Below, in pieces: positions 1 through 6,366 of a stretch of 10,936 bases of DNA (the first letter of the stretch is position 1; every line of letters starts with the position of its first letter). Both the position numbers and the translations under genes were made by a program. The notes beneath the pieces were generated by a model. It worked only from the letters and a program-made list of their open reading frames with translations. It ran no database searches and was not told where the DNA came from. The DNA is from Geobacter sp. (lineage in GTDB: Bacteria > Desulfobacterota > Desulfuromonadia > Geobacterales > Geobacteraceae). The stretch spans positions 8,332 to 19,267 of the forward strand of contig DNJC01000111.1 of the NCBI GenBank assembly GCA_003490025.1, given 5' to 3'.

Positions 1-1
1 C

Positions 2-790
2 GCCGAGAAGTTCGACGCCGTGGTGAATCTCGCCGCCCAGGCCGGGGTCCGTTACTCGATACAGAACCCGTACGCCTACGTGGACAGCAACCTCTGCGGT
101 TTCATAAACATCCTGGAGGGATGCCGGCACAACAAGGTCGGGCACCTGGTCTACGCATCGTCCAGCTCGGTCTACGGCGCCAACACCTCGATGCCTTTTT
201 CGGTGCATCACAACGTCGACCACCCGGTCTCGCTCTACGCCGCCACCAAGAAGGCGAACGAGCTGATGGCGCACACCTATTCGAGCCTTTACGGGCTGCC
301 GACCACGGGGCTTCGCTTCTTCACCGTCTACGGACCGTGGGGGCGCCCCGACATGGCGCTTTTCCTCTTCACCAAGGCGATCCTGGAGGGACGCACCATC
401 GACGTCTTCAACCACGGCAAGATGCGCCGGGACTTCACCTACATCGACGACATCGTCGAGGGGGTGAGCCGGGTCATCGAGCGGGTGCCGGCGGGCGACC
501 CGTCCTGGAGCGGGGACGCTCCCGATCCGGGGGGGAGCTACGCGCCCTACAAGATCTACAACATAGGGAACAACAACCCGGTGGAGCTCTTGCACTTCAT
601 CGGCGTGATCGAGAAAGAGCTGGGGCGGGAGGCGGTCAAGAACCTCCTGCCGCTGCAGCAGGGCGACGTTCCGGCTACCTACGCCGACGTGGACGACCTG
701 ATGCGCGACGTCGGGTTCAAGCCCGCCACCTCCATCGAGGACGGGATCGGCCGGTTCATCGCCTGGTACCGGGAGTACTACCGGGTTTAA
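2..790 (+). CDS. UDP-glucuronate 4-epimerase-like extended SDR, 5' truncated by window edge
   Basis: This is an NAD-dependent sugar-nucleotide epimerase of the extended SDR family, most like enzymes that convert UDP-glucuronate to UDP-galacturonate in the cytoplasm for LPS or capsule synthesis. The frame is open from base 2, so the start and the N-terminal Rossmann GxxGxxG loop lie outside the window and 262 residues are visible. Seen: NLAAQAGVRYS, the serine block SSSSVYG, the active-site YxxxK as YAATKK (visible residues about 79-84), then RFFTVYGPWGRPDMA and RRDFTYIDDIVEG. The last two blocks are characteristic of the GlcA/GalA 4-epimerase branch (LpsL, CapI, WbnF). The C-terminus ends normally at TAA. 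An 80-base gap with no evident promoter or terminator separates it from rfbF. The family is certain; the exact substrate is inferred from motif style. Confidence 0.88.
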   Translation, partial: AEKFDAVVNLAAQAGVRYSIQNPYAYVDSNLCGFINILEGCRHNKVGHLVYASSSSVYGANTSMPFSVHHNVDHPVSLYAATKKANELMAHTYSSLYGLPTTGLRFFTVYGPWGRPDMALFLFTKAILEGRTIDVFNHGKMRRDFTYIDDIVEGVSRVIERVPAGDPSWSGDAPDPGGSYAPYKIYNIGNNNPVELLHFIGVIEKELGREAVKNLLPLQQGDVPATYADVDDLMRDVGFKPATSIEDGIGRFIAWYREYYRV

Positions 791-870
791 ACGACAGCCG
801 TTTCTTTCCGTCTCTTCGTTACGGTGAGGCAGATGCGAGCGCGCGCAGCGATATTTTCCAGGAGGAGTTG

Positions 871-1644
871 ATGAAGGTAGTCATTCTGGCGGGCGGTTAC
901 GGCACCAGGATCAGCGAGGAATCGCACCTGAAGCCCAAGCCGATGATCGAGATCGGGGAGCGCCCCATCCTCTGGCACATCATGAAGATGTACTCCCGCT
1001 ACGGCTTCAACGACTTCGTGGTTTGCCTGGGGTACAAGGGGTACTGCATCAAGGAGTACTTCGCCCACTACTTCCTGCACGAGTCCGACGTCACCTTCGA
1101 TTTCAAGAACTCCAACCAGCGGGTGACTCACCACCACTCCGCCGAGCCGTGGTCGGTCACCCTCGTCAATACCGGAGTGGAAACCATGACCGGCGGGAGG
1201 GTCAAGAGGGTGAAGGATTACCTGGACGGCGAAACCTTCATGCTCACCTATGGCGACGGCGTCTCGGACGTACCGATCGACAAGTTGCTTGAATACCACC
1301 GGGCGCACGGCAGGCTCGCCACGGTCACCTCGACCCAGCCGATGGGCCGGTTCGGCGCCCTGGACCTGACGGAGGATAACCAGGTGCGCGGTTTCCAGGA
1401 GAAGCCTAAAGGAGACGGCTCCTGGATCAACGCCGGGTTCTTCGTGATGGAACCGGCTGTCCTCGACCTGATCGGGGGGGACGGCACGGTGCTGGAAAAG
1501 GAGCCCCTGGAGGCGCTGGCGAAAAACGAGCAACTGGCCGCCTTCAAGCACTCCGGCTTCTGGCAGCCGATGGACACGCTGCGCGACAAGAACTACCTGG
1601 AAAATCTCTGGAAAACGGGGAAAGCTCCCTGGAAGCTTTGGTAA
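871..1644 (+). CDS. rfbF: Glucose-1-phosphate cytidylyltransferase RfbF
   Basis: It makes CDP-glucose from CTP and glucose-1-phosphate, the committed step to CDP-linked 3,6-dideoxyhexoses. The protein is 257 residues, the normal family length. The nucleotide-binding signature LAGGYGTRI (residues 6-14) is at the N-terminus, followed by KPKPMIEIGERPILWHIM, the LTYGDGVSD metal/substrate region and FQEKPKGDGSWINAGFFV, all typical of RfbF/DdhA. The frame stays open far upstream, but the start at 871 is preferred: AGGAGG at 860-865 sits 5 bases before this ATG, and the family's N-terminus begins exactly here. The 80 bases upstream (791-870) show no convincing promoter, so the gene is probably read through from the epimerase. 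rfbG follows after 31 bases. Confidence 0.96.
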   Translation: MKVVILAGGYGTRISEESHLKPKPMIEIGERPILWHIMKMYSRYGFNDFVVCLGYKGYCIKEYFAHYFLHESDVTFDFKNSNQRVTHHHSAEPWSVTLVNTGVETMTGGRVKRVKDYLDGETFMLTYGDGVSDVPIDKLLEYHRAHGRLATVTSTQPMGRFGALDLTEDNQVRGFQEKPKGDGSWINAGFFVMEPAVLDLIGGDGTVLEKEPLEALAKNEQLAAFKHSGFWQPMDTLRDKNYLENLWKTGKAPWKLW

Positions 1645-1675
1645 TGCCTGGTCAGGTTGAAAGGAAACGCAACGG

Positions 1676-2773
1676 ATGAGCAAGAAACAACTGCACGGTT
1701 TCGATCCCGAATTCTTCCGCGGCAGGCGCGTCTTCGTCACCGGCCATACCGGCTTCAAGGGGGCCTGGCTCACCCTCTGGCTGCACCAGTTGGGCGCGCG
1801 GGTCACCGGCTACGCCCTGGCGCCTCCGACCGACCCGAGCCTCTTCGAGCTGGCCCGCCTGGACCGGCTCGTGGAGTCGGTGCAGGGGGACGTCCGCGAC
1901 CCGCGGGCTCTGGCGGCAGCGCTCAGGGAGGCTGCGCCGGAGATCGTGATCCACATGGCGGCCCAGCCCCTGGTGCGGGAGTCGTACCTGAACCCGGTCG
2001 AGACCTACGCCACCAATGTCATGGGGACGGTGCATCTCCTGGAGGCGGTGCGTGGGAACGCCGCCGTCCGCGCCGTGGTCAACGTGACGACGGACAAATG
2101 CTACGAGAACCGGGAGTGGCCCTGGGGGTACCGGGAGAACGAGCCGATGGGGGGGTATGACCCCTACTCCAGCAGCAAGGGATGCTCGGAGCTGGTCACC
2201 GCGGCCTACCGCAACTCCTACTTCAACGAGGCGGCCTACGGCACCCACGGCGTGGCGCTCGCCTCCGCCCGTGCCGGCAACGTGATCGGCGGCGGCGACT
2301 GGGCGGCGGACCGGCTGGTACCGGACTGCATCGCCGCGCTCCTCAAGGGAGAGCCGGTGCGGATCCGCAACCCCCACGCGGTGCGCCCCTGGCAGCACGT
2401 ACTCGAGCCCCTCTCTGGGTACCTCACGCTGGCGCAGAGGCTGTACCAGGAGGGGCCGCGCCGGGCCGGCGCCTGGAACTTCGGCCCCGCCGACGAGGAC
2501 GCCCGCGAGGTGGAGTGGATCGTCAAGAGGATGTGCGACCGCTGGCAGGAGGGCGCCAGCTATCTCGTGGACCATGGGGAGCATCCCCATGAGGCGAGCT
2601 ACCTGAAGCTCGACTGCTCCAAGGCGAAGGGGGAACTCGGCTGGAGACCCATGTGGCGCCTGGAGACGGCGATCGACATGATCATCGACTGGACCCGGGG
2701 GTATAAACGGGGCGACAACCTCAGGGAGTTGTGCCTGCACCAGATCGCAGCGTACCAGGGGGGAGAGCCGTGA
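1676..2773 (+). CDS. rfbG: CDP-glucose 4,6-dehydratase RfbG
   Basis: It converts CDP-glucose to CDP-4-keto-6-deoxyglucose with tightly bound NAD, the second step of the CDP-dideoxysugar pathway. The 365-residue protein is an extended SDR. The Rossmann motif TGHTGFKG is at residues 22-29, the strand-4 motif HMAAQPLVRESY follows, the TTDKCYEN block is at 138-145 (the dehydratase form of the catalytic Thr-Asp-Lys region), and the active-site YSSSK is at 164-168. GHTGFKGAWL and NVIGGGDWAADRLVPD are specific to the CDP-glucose dehydratase branch. The start is supported by AAGGAAA at 1661-1667. The stop TGA overlaps the GTG start of the next small gene (GTGA at 2770-2773), so the two are probably translationally coupled. 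Confidence 0.96.
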   Translation: MSKKQLHGFDPEFFRGRRVFVTGHTGFKGAWLTLWLHQLGARVTGYALAPPTDPSLFELARLDRLVESVQGDVRDPRALAAALREAAPEIVIHMAAQPLVRESYLNPVETYATNVMGTVHLLEAVRGNAAVRAVVNVTTDKCYENREWPWGYRENEPMGGYDPYSSSKGCSELVTAAYRNSYFNEAAYGTHGVALASARAGNVIGGGDWAADRLVPDCIAALLKGEPVRIRNPHAVRPWQHVLEPLSGYLTLAQRLYQEGPRRAGAWNFGPADEDAREVEWIVKRMCDRWQEGASYLVDHGEHPHEASYLKLDCSKAKGELGWRPMWRLETAIDMIIDWTRGYKRGDNLRELCLHQIAAYQGGEP

Positions 2774-2991
2774 CCGGCGTGCGGCTGCTGCAGGAGGTTC
2801 CCGAGGACCGTTGTCTGCGCATCGCGGTCCCCGAGTGGATGGGATCACGGGTGGAAGTGATCATAAAAAAAACGGACGGGGGTGAGCCCCGCTCTCCGGA
2901 AGCCACTGATTGCGTACAACTGCAGCAGGGGGGCGGCTTCCTGAAGGGTGTGCTCCAGTCGGCGCATGAGGATATCTGGAATGAATTATAG
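2770..2991 (+). CDS. Small antitoxin-like protein preceding the PemK/MazF-like domain
   Basis: This is a 73-residue protein starting at GTG 2770, which overlaps the rfbG stop as GTGA; GGGAG at 2761-2765 is a suitable ribosome-binding site. The N-terminal half (LLQEVPEDRCLRIAVPEW, then GSRVEVIIKK) looks like a short beta-rich DNA-binding or dimerisation unit. A low-complexity linker follows, and the C-terminus FLKGVLQSAHEDIWNEL is acidic and aromatic, of the kind that in small antitoxins wraps a cognate toxin. Its stop overlaps the next start by 11 bases, the usual antitoxin-then-toxin order. If it is an antitoxin it would bind and neutralise the PemK/MazF-like domain encoded next. The family is recalled by pattern, not verified. 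A run of eight A (2865-2872) lies inside the gene. Insertion between rfbG and rfbH is unusual. Confidence 0.6.
   Translation: MTGVRLLQEVPEDRCLRIAVPEWMGSRVEVIIKKTDGGEPRSPEATDCVQLQQGGGFLKGVLQSAHEDIWNEL
2968..2972 (+). promoter_or_regulatory. Ribosome-binding site deciding the toxin-like::RfbH start
   Basis: GAGGA lies 8 bases before ATG 2981, inside the end of the antitoxin-like gene. It favours ATG 2981 over the in-frame GTG at 2948, which has no comparable upstream purine-rich site at good spacing. It also fits translational coupling to the small gene. Confidence 0.55.
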
Positions 2992-3289
2992 CGGCAGGAT
3001 TTTCAAGCTCTCCTTCCCCGGAACCGAGGGGGGGGAGCAGAAGTGGCGGCCTGCGCTCGCCCTTTGCGAACCCGATGACGTGGGCGACATAGAGTTTCTC
3101 TTCATCACCACCAGCGACCACGGCTCTGCAGCCACACTGGCGCTGGAGGTATCCGCCTTTGAGGGGCCGGGCTTGCCCCATCCGTCGTTGCTGCACCTGG
3201 GCAAGAAGTACTACCTCCCCAAGGAGGCGATAGCCAAGGAACTCGCCGTGGTAACGGACGCCTTCCTGGAGCAGGTGCTGCGCGAACTC
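2981..3289 (+). other. PemK/MazF-like toxin domain (N-terminal part of the RfbH reading frame)
   Basis: Residues 1-103 follow the PemK/MazF layout. GRIFKLSFPGTEGG (5-18) matches the first strands and loop. KWRPALAL (21-28) carries the conserved Arg-Pro (R23), and LFITTS (40-45) carries the conserved Thr (T43 by alignment). PSLLHLGKKYYLPK and the final helix FLEQVLREL match the dimer-interface and C-terminal parts. In characterised MazF proteins the Arg and Thr act in RNA cleavage, so the domain may be catalytically competent. No stop codon separates it from RfbH. It follows a small antitoxin-like gene. The assignment rests on pattern recall of a divergent family; a non-toxic beta-barrel relative is possible. 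Confidence 0.65.
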
Positions 3290-4594
3290 GCAGTGACGGC
3301 GGCGCTCAAGCACTACCAGGTGAAGCACGGCAAGAAGCGGGAGTACCTGCCGGGCGACCGGATCTCCTACGCGGGACGGGTCTTCGACGAGAGGGAAATC
3401 GCCTCCCTGATCGACGCCTCGCTCGACTTCTGGCTCACCACCGGCAGGTACGCGGAGCGGTTCGAGAAGGAACTCGCCTCCTACCTCGGGGTCGCCCACT
3501 GCTCCCTCACCAATTCCGGTTCCTCGGCGAACCTCCTGGCCTTCATGGCGCTCACCTCCCCCAAGCTGGGGCAGAGAAGGATCGCCCGGGGCGACGAGGT
3601 GATCACCGTCGCGGCCGGCTTCCCGACCACTGTGGCCCCCATCATCCAGTACGGTGCGGTGCCGGTCTTCGTCGACGTCACCCTTCCCGGCTACAACATC
3701 GACTGTTCGCAGCTGGAGAGCGCCCTCTCGGAGCGGACCCGTGCCGTCATGGTGGCGCACACCCTGGGGAACCCGTTCGATCTGGCGCAGCTGCGCGAGT
3801 TCTGCGACCGGCACTGTCTGTGGCTCGTGGAGGACAACTGCGACGCCCTCGGCTCCCGTTACCTCTACAAAGGTGAATGGCGCTACACCGGCACCATCGG
3901 GGACATCGGCACCTCGAGCTTCTACCCGCCGCACCACATGACCATGGGCGAGGGGGGGGCCGTCTACACCGACGATCTTCTTTTGAAGCGGCTCGTCGAG
4001 TCGTTCCGGGACTGGGGGCGCGACTGCTGGTGCCCGTCGGGGCGCGACAACACCTGCTCGAACCGGTTCGGGCAGCAGTTCGGCGAGCTTCCCGCCGGAT
4101 ACGACCACAAGTACGTCTATTCCCACTTCGGCTACAACCTGAAGGTGACCGACATGCAGGCGGCCATCGGCTGCGCGCAGCTCGAGAAGTTCCCCGGCTT
4201 CGTCGAGGCGCGGAAGGCGAACTGGCGCCGCCTGAGGGAAGGTCTCGCCCACCTCGCGGACCGCTTCGTCCTCCCCGAGCCGACCCCCGACTCCGACCCC
4301 TCCTGGTTCGGCTTCCTGCTCACCGTCCGGCCCGGGGCCGGCTTCACCCGCGACCAGGTGGTGCAGCACCTGGAGGCGAAGGGTATCCAGACCCGGATGC
4401 TCTTCGCCGGCAACCTGGTGAAGCACCCCTGCTTCGACGAGATGAGGGGCCGCGGGGAGGGGTTCCGCGTGGCGGGGGAGCTGCGCAACACGGACACCAT
4501 CATGGAGCGGAGCTTCTGGATCGGGGTCTACCCCGGCATGACCCCGCCCATGCTGGATTTCATGGTTGACACCATCGCCGGTTTTGCCGGGTAG
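2981..4594 (+). CDS. rfbH: PemK/MazF-like domain fused in frame to CDP-6-deoxyglucose-3-dehydrase RfbH
   Basis: RfbH (E1/DdhC) is a PMP- and [2Fe-2S]-dependent enzyme that removes the C3 hydroxyl of CDP-4-keto-6-deoxyglucose. Here 537 residues are open from ATG 2981, about 100 more than the roughly 437 of known RfbH. Residues 1-103 look like a PemK/MazF toxin. RfbH homology runs from about residue 90 to the end: DASLDFWLTTGR at 145-156, then TNSGSSANLLAF and DEVITVAAGFPTTV. The PLP lysine is replaced by histidine in YPPHHMTMGEGG (His318 by alignment), the hallmark of this dehydrase. The four cluster cysteines are C287, C349, C351 and C359; the CxC-x7-C spacing is intact, while the first gap is 61 rather than 57 residues because of a short insertion. 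The usual reductase partner RfbI/DdhD is not in the window. The RfbH identity is very sure. Whether the cell makes the fusion, RfbH alone, or both is open. Confidence 0.93.
   Translation: MNYSGRIFKLSFPGTEGGEQKWRPALALCEPDDVGDIEFLFITTSDHGSAATLALEVSAFEGPGLPHPSLLHLGKKYYLPKEAIAKELAVVTDAFLEQVLRELAVTAALKHYQVKHGKKREYLPGDRISYAGRVFDEREIASLIDASLDFWLTTGRYAERFEKELASYLGVAHCSLTNSGSSANLLAFMALTSPKLGQRRIARGDEVITVAAGFPTTVAPIIQYGAVPVFVDVTLPGYNIDCSQLESALSERTRAVMVAHTLGNPFDLAQLREFCDRHCLWLVEDNCDALGSRYLYKGEWRYTGTIGDIGTSSFYPPHHMTMGEGGAVYTDDLLLKRLVESFRDWGRDCWCPSGRDNTCSNRFGQQFGELPAGYDHKYVYSHFGYNLKVTDMQAAIGCAQLEKFPGFVEARKANWRRLREGLAHLADRFVLPEPTPDSDPSWFGFLLTVRPGAGFTRDQVVQHLEAKGIQTRMLFAGNLVKHPCFDEMRGRGEGFRVAGELRNTDTIMERSFWIGVYPGMTPPMLDFMVDTIAGFAG
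3236..3250 (+). promoter_or_regulatory. Candidate internal translation start for stand-alone RfbH (AAGGA + GTG)
   Basis: AAGGA at 3236-3240 lies 7 bases before an in-frame GTG at 3248 (residue 90 of the long frame). Starting here would give RfbH of 448 residues, and GTG 3275 would give 439, both close to the family norm of about 437. By alignment a normal RfbH N-terminus is expected near residue 94. A second product from an internal start is therefore plausible but unproven. GTG 3293 is a weaker third choice with no clear site upstream. Confidence 0.4.
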
Positions 4595-4608
4595 GGATCG
4601 GAGACGCG

Positions 4609-5586
4609 ATGCTAGGAAAACTTCTCAACAAAAGGAAATGCTTCAAGCTCGTCTGCGGCGCCGGCAACGAGGACGCCGTCGAGGTTGAAAAGCTGGTGGC
4701 GCTCTACGCGACGGCCGGCGCGCGCTACTTCGACCTCTCCGCCAGGGAGGACGTGGTGCTTGCCGCCAGGGCGGGACTGGAACGGGCAATACCGCGGGAG
4801 CGGCGGGCCGAGTTCTGCCTCAACGTGAGCGTCGGCATCAAGGGGGACCCCCACGTCAGCAAGGCGGCCATCGAGGCCTCCCTTTGCACCGACTGCGGCG
4901 CCTGCCGCGATACCTGCCTGCAGAGGGCGATCGTCGCGGGGGGGGAGGCGCACAGCGTCAACGCCACCCGCTGCATCGGCTGCGGCGCCTGCATCGCCGC
5001 CTGCCCGACCCAAGCCATCTCGACCTGCTCGCGGAGCACCCCGCTGGAAGAGGTGCTCCCGCCGCTGGTCAAGCTCGGCCTGGACTCCATCGAACTGCAC
5101 GCGGTCAGCGACGACGAGGCCGGCGTCACCGAGCAGTGGCGCTCCATCGAGGCGAAATTCGACGGGATACTCAGCTTGTGCGTGGACCGCTCACGCCTGG
5201 GGGACGCCCAGTTGCTCGCCCGCATCAGATCGCTCATCGCCGGGCGCAAGGAGTTCTCGACCATCATCCAGGCCGACGGCGCGCCGATGAGCGGCTGCGA
5301 CGACCGGCACCAGACCACCTTGCAGGCGCTCGCGACCGCGCAGATCGTGCAGCGCGCGGAGCTCCCGGTGTTCCTCATGCTTTCGGGGGGGACCAACTCG
5401 AAGACGGCGGAGATGGCCAAGCTCTTCGGGATCGAGGCGCACGGCGTGGCGCTCGGCTCCTACGCCAGGAAGATCGTGCGCGACCGGATCGAGCGCGACG
5501 ACTTCCTCGCCAACCCGGCCCTGTTCCAGGAGGCCCTGGTCGTCGCCAGGGACCTGGTGGACAGGAGCCTGCGCTACATGGGGTGA
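4609..5586 (+). CDS. LdpA-like protein with two [4Fe-4S] clusters
   Basis: This 325-residue cytoplasmic iron-sulfur protein has a bacterial ferredoxin-type dicluster region. The first motif is C93-x2-C96-x2-C99-x3-C103 and the second C122-x2-C125-x2-C128-x3-C132-Pro. The N-terminal CFKLVCGAGNED and the alternating pattern after it (VEKLVALYATAGARYFDLSA) strongly recall cyanobacterial LdpA. The C-terminal half (FSTIIQADGAPMSG, then LPVFLMLSGGTNSKTAEMAK and GVALGSYARK) looks like part of a TIM barrel with a phosphate-binding strand. GGAG at 4600-4603 is 5 bases before the ATG, rfbH ends 14 bases upstream, and the HAD gene starts 4 bases downstream. It could supply electrons to RfbH, whose usual donor is absent, or serve an unrelated redox step; this is inference. 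The Fe-S content is certain, LdpA kinship likely, function unknown. Confidence 0.8.
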   Translation: MLGKLLNKRKCFKLVCGAGNEDAVEVEKLVALYATAGARYFDLSAREDVVLAARAGLERAIPRERRAEFCLNVSVGIKGDPHVSKAAIEASLCTDCGACRDTCLQRAIVAGGEAHSVNATRCIGCGACIAACPTQAISTCSRSTPLEEVLPPLVKLGLDSIELHAVSDDEAGVTEQWRSIEAKFDGILSLCVDRSRLGDAQLLARIRSLIAGRKEFSTIIQADGAPMSGCDDRHQTTLQALATAQIVQRAELPVFLMLSGGTNSKTAEMAKLFGIEAHGVALGSYARKIVRDRIERDDFLANPALFQEALVVARDLVDRSLRYMG

Positions 5587-5590
5587 CGCG

Positions 5591-6352
5591 ATGATTTCGT
5601 TGTCGGGAAACGGCTGGCGGCTGGACGGCGTGAACTGCGTCCTCTTCGACAAGGACGGCACGCTGGTCGACAGCCACATCTACTGGGGGCGCATCATCGA
5701 GCGGCGCTCCCGCGCCATCGTGCGCCACTACGGCCTGGGCGGGGAGACCTTTGACCCGCTCTGCCTCGCCATGGGGCTCGACCGCCCTGCCGGCAGGCTG
5801 AGGCCGGAGGGACCGATAGCCCTGGTGAGCCGCGAGGAGGTGATCTCGGTGGTGCGGCGCGAGCTGGAAGCCATGGGGGTGGAGGCGAGCGAGGCGGCCC
5901 TGGGGGAACTCTTCGTGCACGAGCACAAGGCCTTCCTCCCGGAGCTCTTCGGCTACGTCAGCATGCTCCCCGGGGTGCGCGAACTCCTGGTTCGCCTCAA
6001 GAAACTCGGCGTGAAGACCGCGGTGGTGACCACCGACACGGTCCCCAACACCCGGGAAACCTTGGGCTACCTCGGGATCGACCACCTCTTCGACGCGGTC
6101 GTCGGCAAGGAGTCCACCAAGGAGCCGAAGACGACCGGCGTTCCGGCGACGCTGGCGCTGCAGCTTTTGGGGCTTCCCCGCGAGGGCGCGGTCTGCGTCG
6201 GGGACGCCCCGATGGACCTCCTCATGGCGAAGAACGGCGGGTTGCAGGCGGGGATCTGGGTGGCGACCGGCCAGATCGAGGGCGAGGAACTGACGCAGTA
6301 CTCCCCGTACGGGGTACGGTCGCTGCACGAACTGCGGGCAGATAAGAACTAA
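5591..6352 (+). CDS. HAD-superfamily phosphatase (phosphoglycolate phosphatase-like)
   Basis: This 253-residue hydrolase has all four HAD motifs. Motif I is FDKDGTLVD with nucleophile D20 and acid/base D22. An alpha-helical cap follows (about 35-130). Motif II is VVTTDT, motif III is the lysine in KEPKTTGVPA, and motif IV is G204-D205-A-P-M-D209. The layout is that of subclass I phosphatases acting on small sugar or organic phosphates. The start is 4 bases after the previous stop, so translation is probably coupled; the ribosome-binding site (GGGGTGA overlapping that stop) is modest. Between an Fe-S protein and a pyruvate aldolase, it may dephosphorylate a precursor or product of the aldolase, but nothing in the sequence fixes the substrate. 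Confidence 0.88.
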   Translation: MISLSGNGWRLDGVNCVLFDKDGTLVDSHIYWGRIIERRSRAIVRHYGLGGETFDPLCLAMGLDRPAGRLRPEGPIALVSREEVISVVRRELEAMGVEASEAALGELFVHEHKAFLPELFGYVSMLPGVRELLVRLKKLGVKTAVVTTDTVPNTRETLGYLGIDHLFDAVVGKESTKEPKTTGVPATLALQLLGLPREGAVCVGDAPMDLLMAKNGGLQAGIWVATGQIEGEELTQYSPYGVRSLHELRADKN

Positions 6353-6366
6353 AGAGGAGCCAAGCA

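Noticed and set aside
121..870. Upstream in-frame extension of rfbF to about 507 residues
   Set aside because: The extension overlaps the epimerase in another frame and is Arg/Gly-rich without motifs. The ATG at 871 has a strong AGGAGG site and the exact family N-terminus.
791..870. Possible promoter in the largest intergenic gap
   Set aside because: No convincing -35/-10 pair is visible; only the rfbF ribosome-binding site is clear.
2865..2872. Run of eight A in the antitoxin-like gene as a programmed slippage site joining it to the toxin-like frame
   Set aside because: The toxin-like frame has a TGA stop at 2942-2944, so a shift at the A-run could not read through into it. Ordinary reinitiation at ATG 2981 explains the layout.
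2861..4426. Minus-strand open frame of about 520 codons opposite rfbH
   Set aside because: Composition is that of a codon shadow, with no domain signature, and the + strand encodes an unmistakable RfbH.
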